Shown here piece after piece: positions 1 through 10,857 of a DNA stretch of 64,000 nucleotides (position 1 is the stretch's first letter; the number at the start of each line of letters is the position of its first letter). Made by a program: the position numbers and the translations under genes. The stretch comes from Thysanoteuthis rhombus (taxonomy: Eukaryota > Mollusca > Cephalopoda > Oegopsida > Thysanoteuthidae), in contig OY735222.1 in the NCBI GenBank assembly GCA_963457665.1, positions 40,266,408 through 40,330,407 of the forward strand, written 5' to 3'. The notes under the pieces are model-generated. The model worked only from the letters and a program-made list of their open reading frames with translations, had not been told where the DNA came from and did not search any database.

Positions 1-1181
1 ACTTTTCATATTCTCATATTAATCAATCAAGTACTCTTGGATACCTTTGTGCAATTATATTTTTGATTATGGGAATAGATGCTTAAATTGGAAGAAATTT
101 GTTCTTCAATGTATCATTTTTTACCAACTTCATGGGTGGTTCTAACAAAATATGTACTCTAAAATCAGATGGTAGTCCGAAACAGTTTGGGGAATACTGA
201 TGCAAGTTTTCAGATACAAAGGAATGAAGGCGGAAATCAGACTAAACAAATTTTTTTTTGACTGGTACATCAAATTTCATCCTGATATGCTACCAGAGTC
301 TAATCAGAACCCTAGAGTTTTTTATTTATCCAAATGAATTTATTCAAAATCATTACCAATGGTATTTGAGATCACCTCATTGTCATCACTCCAAGACAAA
401 TGCTGCAAGTTCAGGTGGATGAAAAAATGTTAAAACTGTTCCAAATTGTAAATGCTTTTTAAAAATATTTCAAACAATGGCTGAAGGTATTTATTCAAAA
501 AATCAAAACAAAAATATGAAAAGTTGAAATATTCATATTCCATTTATAAAATGACATGAAGCAAGTATGATTTGAAATGTCTGGTATTCCTAAAAATCTG
601 AAAATTGTGCCAAAGTCAATTAAGTACCATTGTCAGTTAATGATTGGAATACCTAATCTGACAAAGTCTGATGTCATGATGACTTTCCAGTTCCAGATGT
701 GATCCAATTCATACTTGATCAATTCAAGAAGAATCTACCTTATTTCTTTCTCTTTGGTTATTTCAACTGCAATTTCATACAGTTTGTCAGTATAGGACAC
801 TTAGTTTATACTTGATAACTTTTAGTGATTATTATCAATTTTCAAGTGTTTGTCATCTGGAAAGCAGACATAGTTCAATGTTTTGTTGTTGATTGTAATC
901 ACAGATCTGATTGTCACGTTTGAAAGCGCTAAATATATATTCCCAAAATCTTAAAGGAATATTTTTTGACTTAAACAGGAACTTTCGTCCCCATTACCGT
1001 TCAGCCCATCTATTAATGAATTCTTGCCATTATTTGTAGCCTCACAGCTGGGTCCATATTCAGCACTGCTGTAAAGAGTTCAATTCTTACTGAGTATCTA
1101 ACTAGTATGGCCATATGTTGGGTTAGAGTAAACTTAGTAAGTAACCTTTGGATGACTTCTGTAACGTGATGGTTTACAAGT
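1..1181. other. No gene recognised
   Basis: AT-rich sequence without a convincing reading frame on either strand. Near 1080 and 1215 there are two related short segments (start of tactcac/tatctaac followed by tagtatgg), a small local duplication at the end of the copia-like fragment. Confidence 0.5.
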
Positions 1182-1850
1182 TTATCTCATGGACCAATTT
1201 GCTGGTGTAATGAGTTCAACTCTGACTGAGTACCTCACTAGTATGGTCACGGCATAACAAGCATCAGAATAACTGTTATGTAAATCCAAAGGCATTCCCA
1301 ATTTTGGAAAAGTTATGGAACCTTTCTCTGACTTAAGCTTTGACAAAGCCTTATTCACCTCAAACAGAGTCTTCACTTTGAGAAGCCTCCCGATATTGCT
1401 CATTTTACATACATCATAAGACGTATCTAAATGGGTCTGAATCAAAACTCACATCAATTGGTGAGCAAATCTTTTTAACTCGTCCTTCTTTTTTCTACTC
1501 GACTCCTCATTTTCCCTTCAAACCTCTTCCTTTCTTAATTTCTATTCAAAGAGATACGGAAGATGCGTATAAATCTTGATTTGCTCCATCCTTGTCTTGA
1601 TTAACATTCAACCTTAAATACTTGAATGTTTAACTCTAATGAGTTCTTACCTTGAATTTCTCTTTCAATGCTATAATCAAATCCTTCCCAAACACTTTGT
1701 CATCCACATGCATAGCTAGAATACCAATCAAGTTCCCATTCGCATCATGTCACAGAAATAATGCGTTGTCATAAACACTCCTCTCAACTCAATCAATATT
1801 TGAGTGATTGCTTTGGTGAAATCTATGGTCTGTACTCGCCAATTTATAAC
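1182..1850 (-). pseudogene. Decayed Ty1/copia-like pol fragment (RT end plus RNase H start)
   Basis: Read on the minus strand across several frames. Around 1700-1850 there is a reverse-transcriptase block with IDFTKA, then after a deletion a line resembling NLIGILAMHVDDKVFG, where VDD is the RT catalytic box. Nearer 1182-1445 comes SYDVCKMSNIG, a spacer ending KALSKLKSEKGSITFPKLG, and NSYSDACYA, which resembles the RNase H entry (YSDA) of copia-type elements. Frameshifts and stops break it, so it is not functional. The family assignment rests on remembered motif order; no search was run. No LTR or tRNA-primer site was recognised beside it. Confidence 0.6.
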
Positions 1851-1984
1851 TTATGCAATTAATATTACCAACCACTTGAATTCATGGATGCATATTGGGG
1901 AGACTGTCTAAAGATCACTGTCTTCTTCATAGCCTTGCACTACAAGACAAGCCTTCAATATCTTATCATCCTTCTATTTTTCAG

Positions 1985-4069
1985 TAATCACCCATCTTGT
2001 TGATACATTTTTCTGATCAGTGTAATTTCATTTCATATTGGAACATGTATAGAACTGTGACACGTGATGGAATTTAAAGAAAGCAATCAATTTTTTGATA
2101 CTCATTATCAGAGTCCCAGATGTCAGTCTCTTCACCTTCAACTTCATTGTTATTACAGAGCTCTTCGTCACCATCACGCAGATACAGTTCTGTACATCTC
2201 AGCAACTGGGTTCTACATTTGCAATACATAGCACATCGTCATTTGATACAGGAGCATCTCACTAACTGGTTGAGTAGGTCTGGTGCCCAAAGACAGATAC
2301 ACATAACTGGGGTGTAGTTGTGCTCTGTCATCTCCCATCCAAAATGTGATGGGTCTGGCAAATTCAGGTGTGGTTGATCTGCACATTTCCACACCACCAC
2401 CTGGTAATAAGCTCTTGAAATGTATGGTGTTAGAGCTTATCCTGTTGGGGGAAGATTTTGACTTTGAGTGTTTTTTTTGGTGAACATGTACTAACAGAGC
2501 CAACGAATGTTTGAAAACTTTGTTCAAAGTAGGTAAACTTGACAAATAAACCTCTTAATCAATTGTTCATGAACCTTTGTAAATTCTTCTCGGCATCCAA
2601 GTTTTTTCAAAGAATCTACAATGTCTATCTGAAGTCTTGAAGGCTTTCTAGAAAGATGATTTCCCTTCTTTCAGACAAATAAAAATCAGTAAATTAAAGC
2701 CTGAAAGAGCATGAAAACCCAATATTGCCCTCAGCTTTTCTGAGTCCAAGCAGGAGCAAATACGGTTGAGATCTATCATTCCTCTATTTGGTCCAACATC
2801 CATCACATCAGTATCAAATGGGAACAACGTTGACCACCAGAATGAAAGTATAGAAACATCTGTACCGGTCGAATATGAAGGGCAGTAGAGTCATGACATA
2901 AGGCGTAAAGACAGTGAAGTATTATATTTGTACCAACCTCCTTGTGTATGCTTCGTAAGTCTTTCGAATCCTTTCAAGTAAAGTCTTGCATGCATTTTCA
3001 CACTGATGGAGCCTCTCTTTTTTCATGGGTGCTCACAGATTGCAACTGTCTGGGTCAAACCACCTTCTCTTGAAGTTGTCGTAAAGTTGACATCTTTTCT
3101 TTGTCATTTCTGATGCATTCCTCTCAATAACTTTATCAAAAACAAAATTTGTTTGGATATTGAGGAATTTGTTTCCGTCGTGTGTCACAGGATAAGTAGA
3201 TGAGGTGAAACTGGTGTACATGTGTTCAACATCTTGTTGTTAGCATTTCACTATAGATGCTGTTAAGAGATGATGTTTAGACAGTTCATAATTTACAATT
3301 CCAAACATTTTCTTTGCTTCTGAAGACAGTCTTGACAACTCAGGTGAGGTCAAAAAGAATCGTGTCAGGGCTTGCTCGTTTTGTGTTATATTTACCAAAC
3401 AATCAAGCACTTTCATTGCCCTGATCTCATATTAAAGAGCTTCATCCAAGTATAGTGCACAAAAAGGTACTCTCATCTTATGAACTACCTAATTTCTTCT
3501 CATAAACTTCTTCAACAAATCTGGATGTTTGTTTTCTATCTGTCTCATATCTGATGAGTACCAGGCTATCATACTTGTGTAGTTTGTCGAATCAAGAGCA
3601 AAAGAATACTCACAAACACTTCTAATGATGCAAGATGAAACTCCCAGTTTGCAATTCGGACAGATCTAATAAACATAAGCATAGCATCCTCCATGTGCAT
3701 ATACTGAAGAGTCATTCTGAATATTGTTTTTTCTTTGAGATTATTTAGTTTCGAATGCTTCCATTTTTGCCAGCACATTTAAATCTGTCAGGGCCTTTAC
3801 AGCATCTTCGTTGATAGATATTATTTCATGGGAAGCATCTCTTGGCAAACCATGAGCCTTTCTTTAATTTCAGGACGCAATTAGTAAAATTCATGAATGT
3901 AGTATTCAAAAAAGGCAAGCCTCAATGCTATATGTACTTTGACTGTCCTTCTGATGCACTTTGCTACTAGAGCTTTGGATATAGCATTCTCCTTGCAGTA
4001 AGGATAAGGTAACTTCAAGGCTTGTAAAATCCAAATAAAAACTGTTGCTTGAAGCATTGCCATTATCAA
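1985..4069 (-). pseudogene. Decayed copy of an uncharacterised, repeat-associated protein family
   Basis: The minus strand, read right to left over shifting frames, gives an ordered series of blocks of a protein family often seen as 'hypothetical protein' in invertebrate genomes. They are YMHMEDAMLMFIRSVRIANW and EFHLAS near 3630-3720, DSTNYTSMIAWYSSDM near 3560, the segment ending ALTRFFLTSPELSR near 3360, AILGFHALSGFN near 2740, LPPTG-ALTPYISRAYYQ followed by VVVWKCADQP near 2400, GWEMTEH near 2330 and a Cys-rich end near 2230 (CSCIK, CAMYCKC). At least four frame changes and stops are visible. The biochemical role of the family is unknown to me. A second fragment of the same family, from an earlier part of the protein, lies at about 42.95-43.58 kb. 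Confidence 0.55.
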
Positions 4070-4269
4070 ATGCAGTTTACCAGGTCTAAAAATCTAATTC
4101 TTCCACAGTTCATTCTTGGCCATAACTAGTTTCAATACACACCTGTATAGACCTATATCCAATGAAAACTGTTTTTTACTTATGAGTGACATATGATGTA
4201 ATGTTCTCAAACTATTTCATGAATATGCTTATACATGTTTACATATGTTTGTGCTAGTGTAACAATATA

Positions 4270-4558
4270 TATATATAGCCAACTGCTGCTGCTTTACCAA
4301 AACCCCAATACCTGCTGGTCATTCTTACATTCAGCATGAGGCCTCTAGTAGCCCTGACAACAAAACTTACCCACAATGCATAGCCCCTGGCAGTGGACTC
4401 TGGTTCCACATGGTACATTTTAATTCACACTCACACAACACGCACCACTGATGATGGGAGAAATCCCGAAACATGTATGGACTATTGACATATAAGGATT
4501 AATAAACCTTACCACCAAAAACTTCACTCCCGAGTCTGTCTCACTCTCTAAAGTACAC

Positions 4559-4560
<2 letters not shown>
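4270..4560 (+). repeat. Interspersed repeat with non-LTR-like 3' end, running into (TA)n
   Basis: A relatively GC-richer block contains the phrase gatgatgggagaaatcccg followed by aaacatg, then aataaaccttacc and a (TA)n run. A '...gatga...cccgaaac' motif before a simple-repeat tail is typical of 3' ends of SINE or CR1/L2-like elements. I saw no second copy in the window, so this rests on style only. Confidence 0.3.
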
Positions 4561-4606
<46 letters not shown>

Positions 4607-4609
4607 TAT
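4558..4609. repeat. (TA)n microsatellite
   Basis: Uninterrupted TA dinucleotides of about 40 bases followed by an imperfect extension, directly after the 3' end of the preceding interspersed repeat. Confidence 0.95.
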
Positions 4610-6000
4610 TTGTGTATCTATATCTCTATGTATAACGTAGACACATGATCTTCTCAGTCCCTTCACTGTCTATTATCAATACTGTCATGAACTGCGGTGA
4701 ATAATAATATAATTATAAATAACAAGTTCCAAATGTACAATCTTCATTGGTGAAGTGAATTTATTTCAAATCATTTTCATTTGTCATCCCTTTCTATACA
4801 ATACGACTCATTTTTTCCTCAAAGACCAGAATTGTACTCTTTCTCAAATTCACCATCGTCTCCCTGTGCTCTTTCACCACTCTCTGCAAGTCACCAATCA
4901 GCACTGTATCACCCACCATGATCACCTAACCAGAAATCACATTTGCTACATACTTAGATAAATTTAATCTTGAAATAATGTGCAATAGATTGGTGAAAAT
5001 CCCATGTTTCTATCTTCATTAGTTTCTAAGTTATCAAGATTAGAAAAAAACTTGACGAATGGGTCGAATTTGATCGGGTCTGGTCAAGCCGCGTCAGTAT
5101 GTTCAACAAAATCTAAATGACTCTTCAAAATACATTGTACGAATAGTGAAAGCTGTACAGTTTATTATAGTTTCCAAGATATTTGTACAGTTCTGTGACC
5201 AATTCATTTGATGAGAGTGATACCACCTACAGCTCAGTTGCAATGAAAACTTAACTGTTATTCTTTTCTGGGTTTTTTTATAGTGAATAACTTACTTATC
5301 CAAATTGAAGAAAAAAAAAAATTAAGTTATGGATGAAAATTTGAAAGACTCTCCATAATGACTGCCATCTTGGACTAATAACATCACATAGACCTTCTGC
5401 CACAAAATCAGCCAGAACACCCAGTAGTCCATGTTTGTTTGTCAACACAATATCTCCAAAAGTTCTCAATGAATTTCAGTGATATTTTGTTAAAGGGTTG
5501 AGCATGGATTAAAGAAGAATTTATTAAATTCAGGTGCAGACCCTGAAATTTGTTTTTCATATATTGATAAGAGGTAAACAATAGTCTGAATTACTCTCCC
5601 CTTCATTGCAGCTATATATGAATTGATTTTCATTTATTTTTTAGGTAGTATATGACATTGGCTGTATGTGTGTGTATACATGCAGCATGTATGTTAGTAC
5701 ACATGTCACAAATATGATGATAAGTTCTGTATGTATATATGCCACAAACACATATATGCTTGTACACATGCACATATGTTTACAATGTATGTACTAAATT
5801 GATGAGTGTGATAATGTAGGATGTCTGTAGGCAGAATGTTTTTATGTGCACGTATATGTACTATGTGTATGTATGCGTGTATTTTTTGTAGCCAGTATAT
5901 GTATAGATATGTTTGTAATTTCAAATTCACAATAATGTGCATTCATTTTCAATGAAACGATTGTTAGATCAAATCAAACAGGCCGTGAGTTAATCTAACA
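4610..6000. other. No gene recognised; left of the exon array
   Basis: AT-rich DNA with short TG/CA-rich stretches near 5655-5890. Downstream constant exons of the minus-strand array would be expected from here leftwards. I found only weak acceptor-like sites, for example before an open stretch of about 45 codons around 5400-5535, not enough to call. Confidence 0.4.
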
Positions 6001-6026
6001 ATTATTTCTATCAGCAAAATTGATAC

Positions 6027-6107
6027 CGGCTCGAGGAATAATCCAGTCGTGATCGCAAAGCAGAAGGGTGCAAGCATATAAAAAATACATATCCATGCAT
6101 CTTTATT
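6027..6107 (-). CDS. Transmembrane mini-exon 0 of a tandem exon array (last in transcript order)
   Basis: An 81-nt exon on the minus strand, preceded by a T-rich tract ending in attgcag and followed by gtatcaattttgctg, a donor block shared by the other exons of the array. Phase 0 gives 27 codons with no stop: a short NKDAW start, a hydrophobic core (ICIFYMLAPFCFAI), TTGLF and an acidic LEP end. It is the leftmost array member and lacks the clear tail block seen beside exon 1. Its core departs most from the G-I-h-x-G pattern, keeping only TTG. It could be a functional alternative exon or an old relict; the intact splice sites and frame favour the first. Confidence 0.55.
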
Positions 6108-6109
6108 CT

Positions 6110-6235
6110 GCAATAAGAAGTGAAAAAAAATGTCTTATGAATTAAGTATTGAACAATTTCGTGCAAAAACTCACAATGTACAGTCAAACATGATCTTACA
6201 AAATGTCAAATATATATACATAGTTTCACTTTGCA
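6110..6235 (-). repeat. Intron-side block of array unit 0
   Basis: This stretch matches the intron block to the right of the other array exons: a ttatga-attaa phrase, then caaaaactcacaatgtacag and tcaaacatgatcttacaaaa, as near 16650, 18940 and 26430. It shows that exon 0 sits in a copy of the same duplicated unit, truncated on its right by the tail block of unit 1. Confidence 0.6.
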
Positions 6236-6259
6236 TCATCAAGAGACTCTGAATGCTGG

Positions 6260-6372
6260 TTACTGTTTCAATTCTTCCTCAGGTATGTGATCATTCCAAT
6301 CTCTTTGCAAAAGGTCTTCCAAGACATCCTCAGTGCTCAAATGAACGTGGGCACTACTGTCACCTTTATATT
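6260..6372 (-). CDS. Candidate terminal (tail) exon of array unit 1; related copies elsewhere degenerate
   Basis: On the minus strand, after an acceptor ending ttgtag, the frame entered with two leading bases stays open for 36 codons and ends in TAA (6260-6262): YKGDSSAHVHLSTEDV, then EDLLQRDWNDH and IPEEELKQ. The acidic character suits a cytoplasmic tail. Homologous blocks near 18320-18470, 20390-20465 and 25750-25870 carry early stops or a lost AG, so only this copy is intact. One difficulty is that the array exons end in phase 0 while this frame needs entry in phase 1. Direct splicing would instead read NIKVTVVPTFI and stop. It may therefore be an ancestral tail exon no longer joined directly to the array. 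Confidence 0.35.
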
Positions 6373-6419
6373 CTACAATTTCTTATATACATTTATTTTT
6401 TAAGACTCCATTTCACTCA

Positions 6420-6680
6420 GTGATCAGTAGGAACAGCCATGTCCATTATCAGTATTTCAAAGAATTTTCCATTCCTTGTTTACAAGGTAAAGTCCACGGG
6501 TGTCCCTGATGATTTCTGGATGAGGTGTGCGGCTGCCAGCTTCTAATTTACCGACAGTGTGCAGGCCCCTAATTTGCCAATAGATTGGGTGTGCTGGCCT
6601 AATAAGGGGAGAAATGTGTTGACTGAAAGAACATGGTATGTCATCCCCCCCATACCCCTTCACTTTGATGTGCCCCAGAT
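6420..6680 (-). repeat. D block of array unit 1 (diverged duplicated intron or relict)
   Basis: A block found between the transmembrane exon and the tail block in most units (for example 16200-16390, 18490-18690, 20570-20745, 25900-26095, 29320-29560). It contains internal near-repeats of an aatttgcc-gacag unit. Reading frames exist in single copies but differ between copies, so I treat it as non-coding. A nearly identical copy of part of this block lies at 59322-59442. Confidence 0.55.
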
Positions 6681-6826
6681 ATAGTCATCTGCACTAGTTG
6701 ATCAGCAGGAGAAAATTCAGATGTACATTACAATTTCTATGACAGGATTTTTCTAGAAAAGAAACTGAACACTTTACTATGTTTCATATGGTGCATATGA
6801 GATATTTTTATCAGCAAAATAGTTAC

Positions 6827-6901
6827 CTTCATGCCCAATTTTGTGAGGTAAGATCCAGAATAACATCCGATGAGTATGCAGAGAAATCCAATTATCCCCT
6901 C
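6827..6901 (-). CDS. Transmembrane mini-exon 1 of the tandem array
   Basis: A 75-nt minus-strand exon between acceptor ...tcaatacag and donor gtaactattttgctg. Phase 0 encodes 25 residues: EGIIGFLCILIG, then CYSGSYLTK and a basic end (LGMK). It is a single hydrophobic segment rich in glycine, followed by lysines as expected for a stop-transfer segment. An 88-bp sequence repeated six times begins about 11 bp to the right (6913), that is, directly upstream of the 3' splice site in transcript direction. The exon body is intact, like its eight relatives. Confidence 0.65.
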
Positions 6902-6912
6902 CTGTATTGAAA

Positions 6913-7438
6913 AGAGAAAAGAAAGTCTCATGATTTTAAAATTCAAAAATTCAGTCCCAAAACTCACATATAAGGTGAATGTACAGCCAAATAATATCCT
7001 AGAGAAAAGAAAGTCTCATGATTTTAAAATTCAAAAATTCAGTCCCAAAACTCACATATAAGGTGAATGTACAGCCAAATAATATCTTAGAGAAAAGAAA
7101 GTCTCATGATTTTAAAATTCAAAAATTCAGTCCCAAAACTCACATATAAGGTGAATGTACAGCCAAATAATATCTTAGAGAAAAGAAAGTCTCATGATTT
7201 TAAAATTCAAAAATTCAGTCCCAAAACTCACATATAAGGTGAATGTACAGCCAAATAATATCTTAGAGCAAAGAAAGTCTCATGATTTTAAAATTCAAAA
7301 ATTCAGTCCCAAAACTCACATATAAGGTGAATGTACAGCCAAATAATATCTTAAAGAAAAGAAAGTCTCATGATTTTAAAATTCAAAAATTCAGTCCCAA
7401 AACTCACATATAAGGTGAATGTACAGCCAAATATCTTA
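6913..7438. repeat. Six-copy 88-bp tandem repeat inside the intron of array unit 1
   Basis: Units start with agagaaaagaaagtctcatg at 6913, 7001, 7089, 7177, 7265 (agagcaaag) and 7353 (aaagaaaag). They differ by one or two bases and the last is slightly shortened. The unit equals the sequence found once at this place in the other array copies, so it expanded in situ. In transcript direction it lies immediately upstream of the acceptor of exon 1. Confidence 0.95.
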
Positions 7439-7439
7439 G

Positions 7440-7935
7440 CAAATATCAAAAACCTATACACAATAACATTATGTATCATGGATAGAAGACTCTCATCGAC
7501 AAGAGATACTCCTATTGAATCATTGTAGCTCTACAAATTCATCATGATTCAAATTGGTACAATGTAAGTGCCTTGGATATATAGATATGAATAAGAATAA
7601 GTAAACACTGCATCTCTCTAAAAGTCTATTTCAAGTAGATCTCTTAGGTAAAATTCTATTCCGAAATCTTATACAATATATTGTTCTACTTGTTCATAGG
7701 TGTGACCATTATGTTTTCTTATCTAGGATCAGTGTAGTATCTGCCAGATCCCTTGCCCCTAATGTTGGAGGGTAGGGGGAGTGGAAGATGGTGTGACAGA
7801 AGCAAGGGAAAGTAGGTAAGAAAGCTATTTCTTTCCATGTGTTCTTGAGTTTTATAACCGCCTTCCACCTTTGACTTCAGTTGGTAATGAAGGGTATGAG
7901 TCAATTGCTGGTCATAGAAATATTAAGCACAGTAT
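7440..7935 (-). repeat. A block and flank of array unit 1
   Basis: Contains the block shared by the units (minus strand: caatttgaatcatgatgaat, then ctac-a-tgattcaatag and gatgagagtcttct). It is followed to the right by a long flank with gatcagtgtagtatctgcc and a GA-rich run. I tested the A block as an exon. The acceptor AG is missing here, and the copies contain stops and indels in all frames, so it is listed as duplicated non-coding DNA. Confidence 0.55.
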
Positions 7936-8444
7936 CTTGGCAGAGCTAGCTCAACCTTCAAAAATAAGAAGATCCCATCAATCCTAAAGACAAGGGTGTG
8001 AAAACAATGCATCCTCCCAATAGTCACTTATGGAGCCGAAACATGGAACCCAACCAAGAGACAGACCCATAAATTGAGAACCATGCAACGTGCACATGAA
8101 AGAATAATGCTGGGCCTCACATGGAGAGACCACTAGACAGCACAGTACATCTGAGAAAAGACAAGAGTCAGGGACATCATAGAATCCATTAAAAAGCTCA
8201 AATGGCAAAGGGCTGGCCATGTTGCAAGAATGGCACAACAACCGATGGACATCGCGACTCACAACATGGATCACCTGAGATCACATGCGCAACCAAGGCT
8301 AGCAGAATATTAGATGGAGAGACGAGCTAGACAAGTTCAGGAAGTACTGGCTCAGCGACGCCCATGATAGAGAAGTGTGGCGAATCCTGGGGAAGGTCTA
8401 TGTCCAACGACGGACGTTAAAAGACTGATGATGATGATGATGAT
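7936..8444 (+). mobile_element. RTE-type LINE, 5'-truncated 3' fragment
   Basis: The plus strand encodes, with disruptions, the C-terminal part of the RTE reverse-transcriptase protein (pieces resembling YGAETWNPTKRQTHKLRTMQ, then RAHERIMLGLTWRDH, and DELDKFRKYWLSDAHDREVW). It ends with a (GAT)n tail at 8430-8444, the normal 3' terminus of this family in the window. It lies within the flank of array unit 1, immediately before an acagcaataaaatttac phrase. Confidence 0.85.
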
Positions 8445-10056
8445 CTAACAGCAATAAAATTTACTACCTGTTCCTATCTTCCTATGTTTGAATGTAATAC
8501 TTTGTTCTTATTAAGAGAAGAGGAAGAAAGAAAGTTAGATAGTTTACCAATATGGTGAGAAGTTGGGCAGTTTTATAGGTATATGAAAAGAGAGAGGCAA
8601 AAAAGGTTAGTTAACTCAGGAAGAAGAGATAGGGTACATGGAAAGTAAGGTAGTTTAATACGAGATTAGGAAGAGAGAGGGGAGAAAAGAGATTTAGGGA
8701 CTTTACCCGGATGTTAGGAAGATTTTCACATATAAAACTGACCCAGTTTGTATTGCATATAGATGGAAACATTGACTGGCAACAAAGATTGGAAGGGATA
8801 AGGGAGAAAATGAGAGGATACAGGCAAAGAATGAGAGAAGTGCAGAGGCATAAGGCAGATGATGATGAGTAATCTTGGTTCTTTCATGAATTCCCTTATT
8901 TCTCTCCAATTTTGATTTTAATAATTTTTTTTTGTTTTCACAAGGAAGTAAAAAGCCAAGATTCTTATGTGAAAGGAAATTTCATAAAATATGAAAGTAG
9001 GAAGAGGAAGAGGAGAAAAGAAGATGGAGTAGATGAGAAAAGAAAGTAGTTCAATAAGATGGTAGGAATGAAGGGGGGAGAAAAGAAAGTTAGTTCACCA
9101 AGAGAGTAGGAAGATTGGAAGGGATAAGAGACAGAATGAGAAAATACAGGCAAAAAATTATGGATAATCTTAGTTATCAAAACTCGTGGAATTTCTATGC
9201 GTCTAGCTAGCTGTTACATTAACCTTGTTGTTTCAGATATTTAGTACATCTGAAACAAAGTATCAATTCATTTTGCTCCTAACCCTTATCCACGGTTAAT
9301 GGCCATTACATTTTTTCACAGAATCTACCAGGATGTCTCTCACCAAATAGGCCCCAGACCATTTCCCTCCAAAAATCAGTTTTTGAGAACATAGATAGCA
9401 TTAAAGATCCCATGTGACATCAATGACCATTAATTGATGAAAAATTCCTTTTTTTTTTTTAAAAACTAGTTTAGTAAGGGTAAGTAACTTCAGTAAGCAT
9501 GTGTTATTTGTCTACTTTTTTTAGACGGTGACAAGTCAAATGTGTCCATTTACAAAGCGGTCAATCTCGGGGTGTGAAAAGTAAACTTTGTCCCATACAA
9601 ATTACTTCTTTTATTTTTTAAACATCATGGGACTCGTGCCATTTTTAACATGGGGCCCATGCAGATCTAAGATTTTCCACATTGCCAGACAAACACAAGC
9701 ATTCTTCATATCAAAAATAGCGCAAGACCCATATTGTTTCGAGAATAAAGATAAAAGGATTCATGTATTTGATGACTTGAGAGTTGTCTCTCTTTCAATT
9801 AATGAATAGCTGTACATTTGCAATTGATTTTCAAAAATTCCTAAAGAATGATGAAACTTTTAATGCAAAAATCACTCTAAGGTAGTGGAACACCTGTTCA
9901 TGTGACTTTTCATATCATAGAATGGAAGTGATTAAGGATTACCATAATCTCCAATTTATGAGATTTTAAATTTGGTAGTTGAATACAGAATGCAAAGGCT
10001 CCAAAAACTATCTATACAATATATTGATCAGGCATTAACACAATAATGAAGTTGAA
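8445..10056 (-). repeat. Long right flank of array unit 1
   Basis: A purine-rich stretch (8510-9170, many agaggaagaaagaaagttag-type phrases), then an AT-rich stretch with cacctgttcatgtgac and a caataatgaa-ttgaaag end. The same order is seen at 17350-18050 in unit 3 and, shorter, at 30640-31260 in unit 8. No gene is seen. The purine strand gives Leu/Phe/Pro-rich false reading frames on the minus strand. Confidence 0.5.
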
Positions 10057-10140
10057 AGTTCAGGAAGTACTGGCTCCGCGACGCCCATGATAGAGAAGTG
10101 TGGCAAATCCTGGGGAAGGTCTATGTCTAACGACACCCAT
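10057..10140 (+). mobile_element. RTE LINE, short 3' fragment
   Basis: About 80 bp matching the RTE 3' coding end (KFRKYWLRDAHDREVWQILG in the plus-strand frame) and the gaaggtctatgtctaacgac phrase, without the (GAT)n tail. Confidence 0.7.
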
Positions 10141-10384
10141 ATCGTTGATAATCTCTGGAAGCTCCTCCAAAAGAAATCACACAGACATTTTGGTTAACAT
10201 GCAGTTTCTATTGTGCAAAATAAATTCATAGTGTCCAATATTCTGACAAAGAACAAATTAATTAAATCAATTCCTGTGCTTTCAAAAAATGATTTCTCAG
10301 TGAAGTAAAGGGAAGTCACTGGAATAATTCAATAATAGCAAGATTCAAAGAGACGGGCAATTGCTGATCATCACATCGTTTTGT

Positions 10385-10760
10385 GTACTCTACGGCTTTC
10401 ATCAGGTATCATCTGGTAGGTGTGGGGGAAGTAATGAACTGAACCCTTTATTTCACCGACATGGGTATATAGACCGCACTCCCCTCTTAGCAGTAGTAGT
10501 ATTTTCGAATTATTATTATCTCACACTGGGATTGAACCAAGAACCATTAGATTACTTACAGTAATTTTGTCCGATTCTCTAACCACTACGCCATGTATCC
10601 ATGATAATAATAATTCGAAAATACAACTAGCGCTAAGAGGGGAGTGAGGTCTATATACCCCCGTCGGTTAAATAAAGGGTTCGGTTCTTTACTTCCCCCA
10701 CACCAATCAGATGATACCTGATGAAGGCTGTAGAGTACAACGCCCGAAACGTTATATGAA
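10385..10760. mobile_element. Palindromic SINE: two inverted bodies around a tRNA-like core
   Basis: The left arm (about 10385-10512) and right arm (about 10610-10750) are inverted copies of one body (cctgatgaaggc-gtagagta on the right, its complement on the left; ctaagaggggagtg in both). The centre (10515-10605), read on the minus strand, is tRNA-like: tggcgtagtggttagagaat fits an A box and ggttcaatccc fits a B box. The right arm runs on into the ccaagatgaggatagtcc and ataataatacctcatctc junction used by three other elements in the window. Confidence 0.65.
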
Positions 10761-10857
10761 AAAAAACTACCAAGATGAGGATAGTCCAAACAATAATAAA
10801 GATAATAATAATACCTCATCTCAAAAATTCAGAAAAACACAGAGCAATGTCGGTTCA

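Noticed and set aside
5400-5535. Phase-0 minus-strand stretch of about 45 codons after a weak acceptor, as downstream exon of the array
   Set aside because: The acceptor has an A-rich rather than pyrimidine-rich tract, and the sequence shows no membrane-tail features.
8703-9180. Leu/Phe/Pro-rich minus-strand reading frames
   Set aside because: They are the complement of a purine-rich repeat flank also present in units 3, 6 and 8.
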